From Acomys russatus (taxonomy: Eukaryota; Chordata; Mammalia; Rodentia; Muridae): DNA of 64,000 nt. Location: NCBI RefSeq assembly GCF_903995435.1, contig NC_067149.1:56525844-56589843 (forward strand), given 5' to 3'. The translations under genes and the position numbers were made by a program. Shown here piece after piece: positions 34,451-45,088 of the stretch. The first letter of the stretch is position 1. Each line of letters begins with the position of its first letter. Below the pieces are notes generated by a model that saw only the letters and a list, made by a program, of their open reading frames with translations, did not search any database and was not told the DNA's origin.

Positions 34451-35050
34451 GAGGTTGTCACCATGCCCTGTCTAAAATGAGAAATACATAATGTATTGGT
34501 GGTGTTAGAGTAAAAAGTCTCCTTACTGCCACATGCCATTATGTTGAATGTACCACATTTTCAATCCATACAGTAGATGTAGGACATGTAGGTTATTCAC
34601 TTTCCTAGCTGTTGTGAATAGGGTGACAATGAATATCTGAAGAGTGGGATGTTGAGTCCTTTCAGCATACGCCAAGTAGTGATATAGCTAAATCATATGG
34701 CAAATTTACTTTTAGGTTTTCAGAATTCTCCACCTCATTTCCTTACTGATTGCACAAATTTGCACTCCCACCAAAGGTAAATAAGGGTTTCCCTTTCCAA
34801 ATATCCTCTCCAGAATTTGTAGTCCTCTCTTCTTTTCATCTTCTATGTTACGACTGACTGATGTAAGGTGAAATCTCAAAGTAGGTTCTCTTTATTTTTG
34901 AAGTTCACTAACTTTTAAGAATGTTAAGTACTCTCTTTAATATTGGATAACCAGTTTTATTTCTTTCTGAATCATCTCTATAGATCTCTTGCCAATTTTC
35001 ATTTGGGCCACTTGCTTTCTTGGTTGATTGTCTACCATATGTTTAGCCAG
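34451..35050 (-). mobile_element. Old L1 ORF2 fragment, shared with unit A
   Basis: Reads on the minus strand as a mutated L1 ORF2 C-terminal region and aligns with 8180-8790. It shares the same left junction as unit A, so it was inherited through the duplication. Confidence 0.75.
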
Positions 35051-35088
35051 CAAAGATTCTCTCCTTCCCTGTGGTCTTCTCCTTTACT

Positions 35089-35090
<2 letters not shown>

Positions 35091-35149
<59 letters not shown>

Positions 35150-35152
35150 TAC
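35091..35152. repeat. (TA)n microsatellite
   Basis: About 50 bases of pure TA repeat followed by a CA/TA end. Confidence 0.97.
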
Positions 35153-35527
35153 CAAAATAAATTAAAGCTTTGCAGTAGCAACAGAATTATTGAACAACTT
35201 CATCAGAGGTTAAATTAATTGAGTTACATACAACCTATAGAGTTTAGAACAACTGCTGGTATGCAGACGTCCTGAGTGCACACATTTCTACTCCTCAATA
35301 CAAACTTGACACAGTTATGTGCAATTTCACAGTTACAACACCCAGGTAGAAATTCAAATAATCCACAAAGGAATTTAAATTCTTCTTTTGATGCAACAAA
35401 TGCTAACTTTATATTTAAACTGCACAAATTAATTATGATGTTTCAGCAGAATATACATATTTTCCAAAAATTTGATGCAGCATATGGCCCTTATCCAGAG
35501 GCTATAAGGAAATATATAATATTTTCA

Positions 35528-35700
35528 TTAATTTTTTTTATTTTTACATATATTCTTATATTATTACACATATGTACAATAAACTACCTACAGCAGGAAG
35601 AACCATGAAGCAATGAGAAATTAAATAAATGTTATATTCTTACTGTTTTGGCTATTTGTATTTAGCAGCCTTGAAGAAAACACCTTTCCTATCTTGGTAC
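35528..35700 (+). repeat. Inverted partner of the 4.3-kb segment
   Basis: Aligns with the reverse complement of 4328-4500. It contains two AATAAA hexamers (about 35578 and 35623). It may be an old 3' terminal exon or a dispersed repeat, and I cannot decide between these. Confidence 0.65.
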
Positions 35701-36022
35701 TTGATTAAGCATTTCCCCAATTTTATTTGAAATTTAAAGTCTTATGTCTGTAAATTGCTTACAGTGTGTACCTTCAACCATGCCATCCAAATCACAAATT
35801 GAACCTTTTAGAAATGACACCAACAACTTCCTCCACTCCCCATCCTGCTAGGCTGAAATCCCAAAGAGAAATATGTGTACAGAACATCTAATGTGGAAGG
35901 TACATGATGTCAGGACACCCAGGTGGAGTTCAAAGGCACCATTCTTTTCTCCTTTCTTATTGAGAAAGCTACCTTGCTTCCCTCAGCACAGATTCGGGAG
36001 AAGTTCCAGAGCCTCTTGTAAG

Positions 36023-36073
36023 ATGTTATTTGTCCTCCTCACTGCAGCTGTGATGACTCTGAGCTCAGGTCAG
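36023..36073 (+). pseudogene. PRP-type leader exon, plus strand
   Basis: Seventeen codons, MLFVLLTAAVMTLSSGQ, preceded by TTCCAGAGCCTCTTGTAAG, which matches the 5' UTR of the unit-A gene (GTTCAGAGCCTCCTCCAAG). The GT donor expected after codon 17 is CC instead. An alternative GT lies inside (AGCTCAG|GTCAGC) but would change the frame. No TATA box is evident at the usual distance and no downstream exon could be traced. It is probably a remnant of a further cluster member in the opposite orientation. Confidence 0.55.
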
Positions 36074-36661
36074 CCAGAAGAGCTTAGAGAACACGGGTGT
36101 GGGTCTGTGGAAAAGGAAAATAGAAGGCCACAGTGAGATGAAACACTTCCTTGCTGAGTTTATATGCCAAGTCCTCACTGCACATGAAGACTTTATTAAC
36201 ACACATTGAAAACACAATAAAAGATGGAAAAAGCAGAAAAGGGTAAGTTTTAATTTGCAGAGAGAGCTCTCTGCCCTCACAAGATGTGTGAGCGCAGGGC
36301 AGTGCTACTAGGAGGAGATCAGCTATGGAAACCATTATCACACTCAGAGCAGACAATGAGACGGGCTGACGGCCTTGGTGAGCAGGGCATGCAGAGCAGA
36401 TGAAGGAAATGAGCAAACAACACGGCTGCTTCAGAGGCTGAGGATGACTTAAGAAATCTTACCTTCACTTCAGAAAGGGAATTATAAGAATTCAATTTAC
36501 TCATTTCCCCAAAACAGATCAGGATTCCAGTCACTACAAGTCATGTATGTGACAATGCAAAAAGGTTTTGCTCTTGTGAGAAAAGATGAGAACACACACA
36601 AAGGATGAAATGAGGGGAAAGGAAGAAAGATAATGAGATGAAGCATTGAAAGCTTCAGATT

Positions 36662-36800
36662 GGAGAGAGGTGTGATGGCAAGGCCTTGTAATCCACCATT
36701 ATGGAACTAGAGGCAGGAAGACAAATAGGTCCAGGGCATCCTCAGCTATATAAGGAGTCTAAGACTAGAATATATTATGTAAGATGCTGCCTTAAAAATG
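36662..36800 (+). mobile_element. Old B1-like SINE
   Basis: GGTGTGATGGCAAGGCCTTG, then ACTAGAGGCAGGAAGAC and a CAGCTATATAAGGAGTCTAA-type right half give a degraded B1 layout. Confidence 0.6.
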
Positions 36801-36870
36801 TAGAATGTCATGAATATTTAACAAAAATAAGAAGGAAATTTTTAAGGGTACAAGGGAAGGGAAAATGGAG

Positions 36871-36909
36871 TTTGTTTGTTTGTTTGTTTGTTTGTTTGTT
36901 TGTTTGTTT
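36871..36909. repeat. (GTTT)n simple repeat
   Basis: About nine perfect TTTG units. Confidence 0.95.
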
Positions 36910-38727
36910 AATTTAAACAGGTAGATGACACTGGCACAAGACTTACTTAGGGTCTTACAACTTCCACCTATACCAGAACAATCTCAGAAACTCATCTCCC
37001 CATGGCAAGAAAGGTTGGCTTGGAGTTCACCCTTTCCCTGCAGGACAGCTGAAGGGAGGTAAATGATCATTACACCTCATTGTGTGTTTTATTTAGTACA
37101 AGACATGGACAAAGTCTCTGCTGACCCTCTTGCACATAAGGACCAATTCATTCTTCATTAACTCCTTTCTTCTTCCCACCACTTATTTCTTGGTTTTCTT
37201 GGTCCATCTTAGTGCCATTGTGTTTAAAGGAATGCATGTTAGCTGCCACAAAAAGGGAGAAATCAGCCCAGTCTTAAGGCTGGAGACCATGCGTAGGGCC
37301 ACCAAATGCAGTGACAAACATATGTGGATCTGATGGAAATAGGGTTTTCTGCCCTTGAGCAGAAGAACTGCTATAAGGGAGAACCACGGAGGACGCTGGC
37401 CCTTCATTGTGACAAGAAAGAGGACTTGGCTTCCTCCTTCCCCACTGTAGTTCTCTTCAGCTTCAGGGATTTGAGTGTAGAGATATGGGTCTGTGTTCCT
37501 TTTCCATGTTTTCCACCTCACTTCATGAACATGTGGCCTGAGTACTCAGTGAGAGGTACTTGGACTATCACTCTGTCTTTCTCTTCTCCTGAGGATTCCC
37601 CTGTGCAGATATAGCCCCCTCAACCTCCAGCTCTCCCTAAAACCAGGTCTAAAAGGCACTGATGTCAACACACAGGCCAGAAGTAAATACAGTGTTCCCA
37701 CTACCACTGGCTACATCACTGATACTATTTTTTTTCTTTTACCTTCTGTTTTTTAGAGACATCTGCTGTGTAAACTAAAATACTCAAAGCCCTAATGTTC
37801 TCATGAGGGTACATATCTCTAAAGAAAGCACATATAAGATGCGCCATATCATCTGTATCTGATGTAAGAGCTCAGAGTATGGGAGGTGGGGTTGCCTAGA
37901 CAATCAGCTCACTGAAGAGCAGATTGTGAATTTAGGTCAGAGGGAGAAACTTAGAGGGATGATCACTGGAGAATACATTGTGCTTTAAGGTCAGAAGACA
38001 AGAAGAGAGTCTTCTTCCAGTCGCCCACATGTTTTTCTCATAACCCTCACAGAAGCAGAGTAACAGAGCCAGAGCTTATGGGGAAGTGTGATGTACCTCT
38101 TCCTGAACCTTCTGCTGATGGAAAATAAAATTAATAGTGAGGACAACCATGAAGAAGGAAACAACAATAACATGCCACTCCTCTTCTTAGCAACTGACAA
38201 GCACCACCTTATAAAGAGTCCATGAACACCATACTCCCCTTCCTAGTAACCAAGGAAATCAAAAAATGATACAAATCAAAGTACAGATGCTGCTGGAGGA
38301 CAAACTAAGTTATGCAAGTTAATTCTGACTTGGAGGAATGTAGACCCTCAATTTATCAATCTCCCCTTTTGCCAGTGAATTTCTGTTGAGGGGTTGTTTT
38401 CTGAAGTACAGCAGTGAGCTCCTTTGGTTGTCTGCTTCCAGTGCTCAGTCTCAATGACCTCACAATTCCTGTCTGTACATGACTATTTTACCCATTCCTG
38501 CCTGACATGAACCTCTCAAATCCAGTTTCCCGGGTCAATCAGACCTTAATGTCTTCCCACTCTGCATTGCCTGTGTCTCTCAGAACAATCTCCGTGACCA
38601 GAGAGGCACAAAGCAGAACCTCAATGTCATACCAGCCGCCTTCTCACTGCTGCTCCATCACAGGTCAACACCTTTAATTCTTTCGTGCATGTTTTTTAAA
38701 ATATCTTCAATTACTACACAAACACAC
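36910..38727. other. Unassigned; possible promoter-like motif on the minus strand
   Basis: No repeat is assigned. On the minus strand at about 38215 there is CTCTTTATAAGGTGG followed about 60 bases later by ATGGTTGTCCTCACT, faintly like the PRP-type promoter and leader, but the leader does not read through. Plus-strand frames (37130-37333, 37324-37614) have no features I recognise. Confidence 0.2.
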
Positions 38728-41590
38728 TTCCAAACCAGCAGCAAAATAAAAGGTTTTAACAGTCACTGGTGATTAATATCTATCAATATCAGTGATCTCA
38801 ACTCTCCAATAAAAAGACACAGATTAAGAGAATGGGTAAATAAAATGACCCATCATTCTGCTGCATACAAAAAGCAAACCTTAGCCACAAAGATAAACAT
38901 TACCTGAGAATAAAGAGCTAGAAAAGGTTTTCCAAGAAAAGGAGCTAAAGGAGCAAGTGGGAATGAGCGTTCTAATATCTGATAAAGTAGACTTTCAACT
39001 AAAATTAATCAAAAGAGATGAGGAAGGAAACTGTATACTCATCAAAGGAAAATTCAAGTAATATGATATCGAAATTCTGAACATCTATACCCCAAATACA
39101 AGAGTATCCACATTGGTAAAAGAAACATTACTAAAGCTTAAATCACATGTAGAACCCCACACATTAATAATGAGAGACTTCAAAACCCCACTTTTACCAA
39201 TGGACAGTTCATCAAGACAAAAAATAAACAAAGAAATAATAAAACTAGCAGATGTCATGAGTCAAATAGACCTAACAGACATCTACAGAACTTTTTACCC
39301 AAACACAAATGAATAGACCTTCTTTTCAGCACCTCATAGAACCTTCTCCATTATTGACCACATAGTCAGTCACAAAGCAAGCCTCAACAGATGCAAGAAA
39401 ATTTAAATAATCCCTTGTATCTTATCAGACCACCATGGATTAAAAATGAAACTCAGCAAAAGAGAAATAATAAAAAGTCTACATACACATGGAAATTGAA
39501 CAATTCTCTACTCAAAGACAACAGGATCAGGGAAGAAATAAAAAAAATTAAAGATACAACATACCTAAACCTATGAGACACAATGAAAGGTAAGTTCATA
39601 GCACTAAGTAACTTCATAGCACTAAGTGACTTCATAAAGAAATTGGAGAAATCTCATACAAACAACTTAATGGCACACCTCAAAGCTCTAGAAAAATAAA
39701 AGAATCAGACACACCCAAGAGGAGTAGGCCACTAGAAATAATCAAAGTCAGGGAGGAATCGTAATTCAAAGAATCAACAAAATCAAGAGCTGGTTCTTTG
39801 AGAAAATCAACAAGATAGACAAACCCTTAGCCAAACTCACTAAAAGGCAAAGGGAGAGTATCCAAATAAAAAAAAACAGAAATGGAAAGGGAGCCATAAT
39901 GACAGACACCAAACAAATTGTTAGGTCTTACTACAAAAGCCTATGTGCCACAGGATTTGAAAATTGATGATTTTTGATAGATTCTACTTAGCAGAATTTA
40001 ATCAAGATCAGGTAAACAGTTTAAACAGTCTTATAACCCCTAAATAAACAGAAGCAGTCATCAAAAGTCTCCCAACCAAAAAAAAAGCCCAGGATGGATT
40101 CAGAGCAGAATTCTATCAGACCTTCAAAGAAGAGCTAATACTAATTTTCTTCCAACTATTTCACAAAATAGAAACAGAAGGAACATTACCAAACTCATTC
40201 TATGAATCCACAGTCACGTTGATACCTAAACTACACAAAGACCCAACACAGACTATGAGACCAATTTCCCTTATGAACATGATGCAAAGTACTTAATAAA
40301 AAACTCACAAACTGAATCCAAGAACATGTCAAAAATATCATTCACCATGACCAAGTAGGCCTGATTCCAGACATGCATGGGGTGGTTCAGTATACAGAAA
40401 TCCATCAATGTAAACAAATTACAAGAAAAAAATCACATTACCATCTCCTTAGATGCTGAAAAAGCATTTGTCAAAGTCCAACACTCATTCATGTTAAAAG
40501 TCTCAGAGAGATCAGGGATACAAGGCACATATACAACATAATAAAGGTTATATACAGCAAGCCTATAGCCAACATCAAACTAAACAGAAACTTAAACCAA
40601 TTCCACTGAAATCAGGGACTAAGCTAAGCTGTACACTCTCTTAATAGCTCTTTAATATGGTACTTGAAGTGCTACATAAAGAAATAAGACAAACAAAGGA
40701 GATCAAGTGGATATAATTTGGAACAGAAGAAGTCAAAGTATCATTATTCATGGATGATAAGATAGTGTACATAAGTGATGCCAAAAATTCTACCAGAGAA
40801 CTCCTACAGCTGGTAAACACCTTTAGCAAAGTGGTTGGATAAAAAATAGACTCAAAAAAATCAGTAGCTTTCCTGTAAACAAAATATTTAGAAAGAAACT
40901 AGAGAAACAGCGTCCTTCACAATAAAACAAGTAATATAAAATATCTTGGTGTAACTCTAACCAAGCAAGTAAAAGACCTGTATGAAAAAAAAAACTTCAA
41001 GTCTCTGAAAGAAGAAATTTAAGAAGAATCAGAAGATGGAAAGATCTCCCATGCTCATGAATTGGTAGTATTAAGTTAGTAAAAATGGCCATCTTACCAA
41101 AAGCAATCAACATATTCAATGAAATTTCCATTAAAATCCCAACACAATTATTTTCAGGCCTTGAAAGAACAATTCTGTTTTGTGGAGAAAAACAAAAGAG
41201 ACCCAAATAGTTTAGACAATCCTGTAAAATAAAAGATCTTCTGTGGGTATCTTCATCCCTTACTCAAGCAAACTATAGAACAAAAGTAATGAAAATAGAT
41301 GGTACTAGCATAGAAACAGACTGGTAGATCAATGGAATTTAATCAAAGATACCTAAATAAACTCACACACCTAAGGAAACTTGATCTTTGACAAAGAAGC
41401 CAAAACCATATAATGAAAAAAGACAGCATCTTCAAGAAATAGTGTTGGTCTAACTGGATGTCTACATGTAGAAGAATGCAAGTAGATCCATATTTATCAC
41501 CCTGCACAAAATTCAAGTCCAAGTGGATTAAACACCTTAACGTGAAACCAGACACACTAAATATGTTAGAAAAAAAAATTGGGGATGAAC
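38728..41590 (+). mobile_element. Old L1 ORF2, truncated at both ends
   Basis: Starts just before ORF2 (ACAGTCACTGGTGATTAATA) and runs through endonuclease and reverse transcriptase regions with many stops and indels. Recognisable points are ATGAGAGACTTCAAAACCCC (endonuclease), the A9 run at 40078-40086, and TCATTATTCATGGATGATAA where FADD would be. It ends at about 41590 in the sequence GTTAGAAAAAAAAATTGGGG without a 3' UTR or tail. Confidence 0.88.
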
Positions 41591-42313
41591 CTTCAAGTTC
41601 TTTGCATTGTTTGTTTCTAAATTATTTATTTCAGCTCTTAGTTTGATTATTTCCTGCCATCTACTCTTGCTTGGTGGGTTTTCTTCTTTTTGTTCTAGAT
41701 CTTTCAGGTATGCTGTTAAGTTGCTTGTATGGGGTCTCTCTAATTTCTTTATAGAGACACTTAGTGCATGAACTTTACTCTTAGCACCACTTTCATTGTG
41801 TCCCAAAGGTTTGGATATGTTATGCCTTCATTTTCATTGAATTTTAAGAATGCTTTAATTACTTTCTTTATTTCATCCTGACCCAATGGTCATTGTGTAG
41901 GGAGTTGTTCAGTTTCTATGAATTTGTAAGCTTTCTGTTGTTTCTGTTGTTGAGTTTCAGCTTTAATCCATGGTGGTCTGATAAGATGTCAGGTGTTATT
42001 TCAATCTTCTTGTGTCTGTTGAGCCTTTCTTTGTGACCACGTACATGGTCAATTTTGGAGAAGGTTCCATGTAGTGCTGAGAAGAAGGTATAATCCTTTG
42101 TGTTTGGGCAAGACTTCTGTAGATATCTGTTAAGTCTATTTGATTCACAACATCCATTAGTTTCATTATTTCTCCATTTAGTTTCTATCTCCTTGACCTG
42201 TCCATTGGTGAGAGTAGGGTGTTGAAGCCTCACATTATTAATGTGTGGCTTTCAATGCGTGATTTTTGATCAATGATGGCTGATTCCTGTAGTTTTGATA
42301 TTGGAGTTTTGTG

Positions 42314-42315
<2 letters not shown>

Positions 42316-42369
<54 letters not shown>
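42316..42369. repeat. (GT)n microsatellite
   Basis: About 54 bases of GT repeat inside the inverted old L1, between its ORF2 and ORF1 parts. A second short GT run at 42475-42490 belongs to the adjacent duplication. Confidence 0.96.
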
Positions 42370-42371
<2 letters not shown>

Positions 42372-42596
42372 CCCTTCTTTTGTTTTTGCTTATATGAAAT
42401 TACTTAATTACCTAATTCCTGTGTTTTCTTGTGTGTAGTTACCCTTGTTCTCTTGGAGTTTTCCTTCTACTATCGTGTGTGTGTGTGTGTTTCCATTCTT
42501 TTGTTTTTGCTTATATGAAATTACTTAATTACCTAATTCCTGTGTTTTCTTGTGTGTAGTTACCCTTGTTCTCTTGGAGTTTTCCTTCTACTATCC
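42369..42596. repeat. 121-bp tandem duplication next to (GT)n
   Basis: The segment beginning TTTCCCTTCTTTTG at 42369 recurs at 42490 (TTTCCATTCTTTTG) almost without difference, including GTTACCCTTGTTCTCTTGGA. The spacer between the copies is GT repeat, suggesting slippage or unequal exchange at the microsatellite. Confidence 0.95.
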
Positions 42597-43970
42597 TCTG
42601 TAGAGCTGAGTTAGTGGAAAGATAGTGTTCAAATTTAGTTTTGTCATGGAGTATCTTATTTTCTCCGTCAATGATGATCGAAAGTTGTGCTTTGTATAAT
42701 AGTCTGGGCTGATATCTGTTGTCTCTTAGGATCTGCAAGATATCTGTTTAGGCCCTTCTGGCTTTTAAAGTCTCTGCTGAGATGCATGGTGCAATTCTAA
42801 TATGTCTGCTTTTATATGTTGCTTGGCCCTTATCTCCTGCAGTTTTATGTTCTTCCTTTGCTCTATACATTTAGTGTTTTAATTATTATGTGGCGGGAGG
42901 ATTCTCTTTTTTGGTCTAATCTACTTAGTGTTCTGCAGGCTTCTATTACATTTATAGGCATCAATATTTTTAGGTTTGGGAAATTTCATTCTGTGATTTT
43001 GTTGAAACTATTTTCTGAATCTTAGAGCTGGGAATCTTCTCCTTTTTCTAATCCTAGTATTCTTAGGTTTGGTCTTTCAATGGTGTCCCAAGTTTCCCAG
43101 ATGTTTTGTGTCAGAAACTTTGTGTATTTGGCATTTTCTTTGACTGATTTATCAGTTTCTCCTATCATATCTTCTAAGCCTGGAATTCATTCTTCCATCT
43201 CTTGTGGTCTGCTGATGGTGCTTGCTTCTGTCATTGCTGTTCTCTTCCCTAGGTTTCCCATCTCCAGGATTGCCTCAGATTGTGTTTTCTTTGTTGCTTC
43301 CATTTCTCTTTTCAGTTTTTGAACAGTTTTGTGTATTTCCTTCTCCTGTTTACTTGTATTTTCCTATATTTCTTTAAGGGATTTATTAATTTCCTTCACC
43401 TGTTTTGTATTTTCCTGTATTTCTTTGAGGGATTTATTCATTTCCTATTTAAAGATCTCTATTGTCTTCATTAAATTAGACTTAAAGTCATTTTCCTGTG
43501 GTTTGGGTATTAGGATATCTGGAGCTTGCTTTAGCAGGATATCTCGATTCTGGTGGTGGTGTATAAGCCCTGGGCTTTGCTGAGTGTATTCTTATGTTGT
43601 CCTCTAGCCATCTGGTTGTCCCTAGTTCTGGCAGGCTTGGAGGTACTTGATAGTCCCTTATGGCTATTGCCTCTTGTAGTGTCTGGTGGCTGCTGCCTCT
43701 GAGATGGCAAGCAGACCTAGGACCCATGAACTGGCACACAGTAGGCAGGGTGCAGACTTCACCACTGCTGGTAGTCCCCAGTGGCTCCTGTCTCTGAAAC
43801 TGCAGGTAGAGCTGGTGCCCTGGAGCTGGCTCTCTGAGGTCACAGAACAGACCTTACCATAGATGATAGTTTCCAATGGCTGTCACCTCTGGGATTGAAG
43901 GCAGAGCTGTGACCCAGGAACTGGCATGTGGCGGCCATGGAATAGACCTCACCACTACTGGTAGTACCAC

Positions 43971-44356
43971 CACACAAATGATTTTAAAGTATCGTATTCA
44001 CTACATTCTGTACCATCTTTCCATCTACATATCAGTCATAACTTAAAAGGAAAATAGGCCTAATGGTGTTTTTAAAAGTAACTGTTGGCTAGTCTTCTGT
44101 GTTTCCTGATACATATTTAATATGGAAAGTTAAAAGTTAAGGCTATTAGAATTTGAGATAGTCCTTTTTCGCTCCTAACAGATACAAAGTGTGTTAGTTC
44201 ATAAAGTAATACTCAAATAAGTCAGTATTTGACTATCAATCACTCAAGGTAGAATTATACCATATAGAATGAGGAAAACAGAAAAACAATTAAGTGTATA
44301 ACATTTAGCTATTGTTTCCTAGAGTATACTAAAAATAATATAGAAGTGGAAATTTT
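43971..44356. other. Short unique-looking spacer between L1s
   Basis: AT-rich, with no frame and no recognisable repeat. Confidence 0.35.
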
Positions 44357-45018
44357 AAAACACTAATAGACGGAGATCCAAGATGGCAGCGTCAATCACA
44401 CAAAGCACCTGGTCAGCAGGACACAACTGCTCAGAGACCTAAAGACCAAACTGAGAGCTACAGAACACCAGTGCTGCTAATTCCCAGGTGAGAGGGATCT
44501 ACACTTTGTGCAGCAGGGGTGGGTCTGACCCAAGGCAACCCAGCTAATCCACAGAAAAGTCCCCGGTAACAACCCACATTATCTGCTTTCCTGAGAAGGA
44601 CTGTGAACTCTCGTTCAGCTTTGAGCTAGGATCTCTCTCCACCTGCCTGCTGCCTTGTCAGCCTGGCCCATGTGGAACATAGAGCAGATAGGCAGAACTA
44701 TGCCATCTCCAGAAGGTCTGTGGGGCACCCGAGCAGCTTTGGGCTTGGATCTCTCTCTGCCCACGAGCAGCCCACTGGCCTGGCCCATCTGGGACACAGA
44801 GCAGATAGGCAGAATGCTGCCATCCTGAGAAAGACTGTGGAGCACCCAAGCAACTCTGGGCTCAGAGATTTCTCTGTCTGCCTGCTTGTAGCTTACTGGT
44901 CTGGACCATCTAGGGCACAGAGCAGACAGGAAGAAGCACAGCTCAGTCCAGCGCAGGCCACAATCCACTTTAACTGCCATCTGGAGAAAACTATGGAATA
45001 TGTGAGCAACTCTGGCTT

Positions 45019-45022
<4 letters not shown>

Positions 45023-45085
<63 letters not shown>
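45023..45085. repeat. (TC)n microsatellite in L1 5' UTR
   Basis: About 62 bases of CT repeat, grown within the 5' UTR of the old L1. Long antisense frames over this area are artefacts of the repeat. Confidence 0.96.

Positions 45086-45088
<3 letters not shown>

Larger units (their letters stand above)
33130..35050. repeat. Duplicated unit C
   Basis: Matches unit A from about 6930 through its exons and promoter and into the old L1 to about 8790, in the same orientation. A later L1 insertion at 34234-34440 separates the promoter region from the old L1. Confidence 0.8.
41591..43970 (-). mobile_element. Old L1 5' half, inverted
   Basis: Reads on the minus strand as 5' UTR (43970 to about 43560), ORF1 (about 43500-42580) and the endonuclease part of ORF2 (about 42240-41591, with a GTTCCATGTAGTGCTGAGAA block that complements the 'ALHGTFSKIDH' motif). 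In ORF1 the coiled coil shows a 51-bp, 17-codon tandem repeat (about 43331-43432). It has no 3' end and meets the plus-strand L1 at 41590, tail to tail. Confidence 0.88.
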
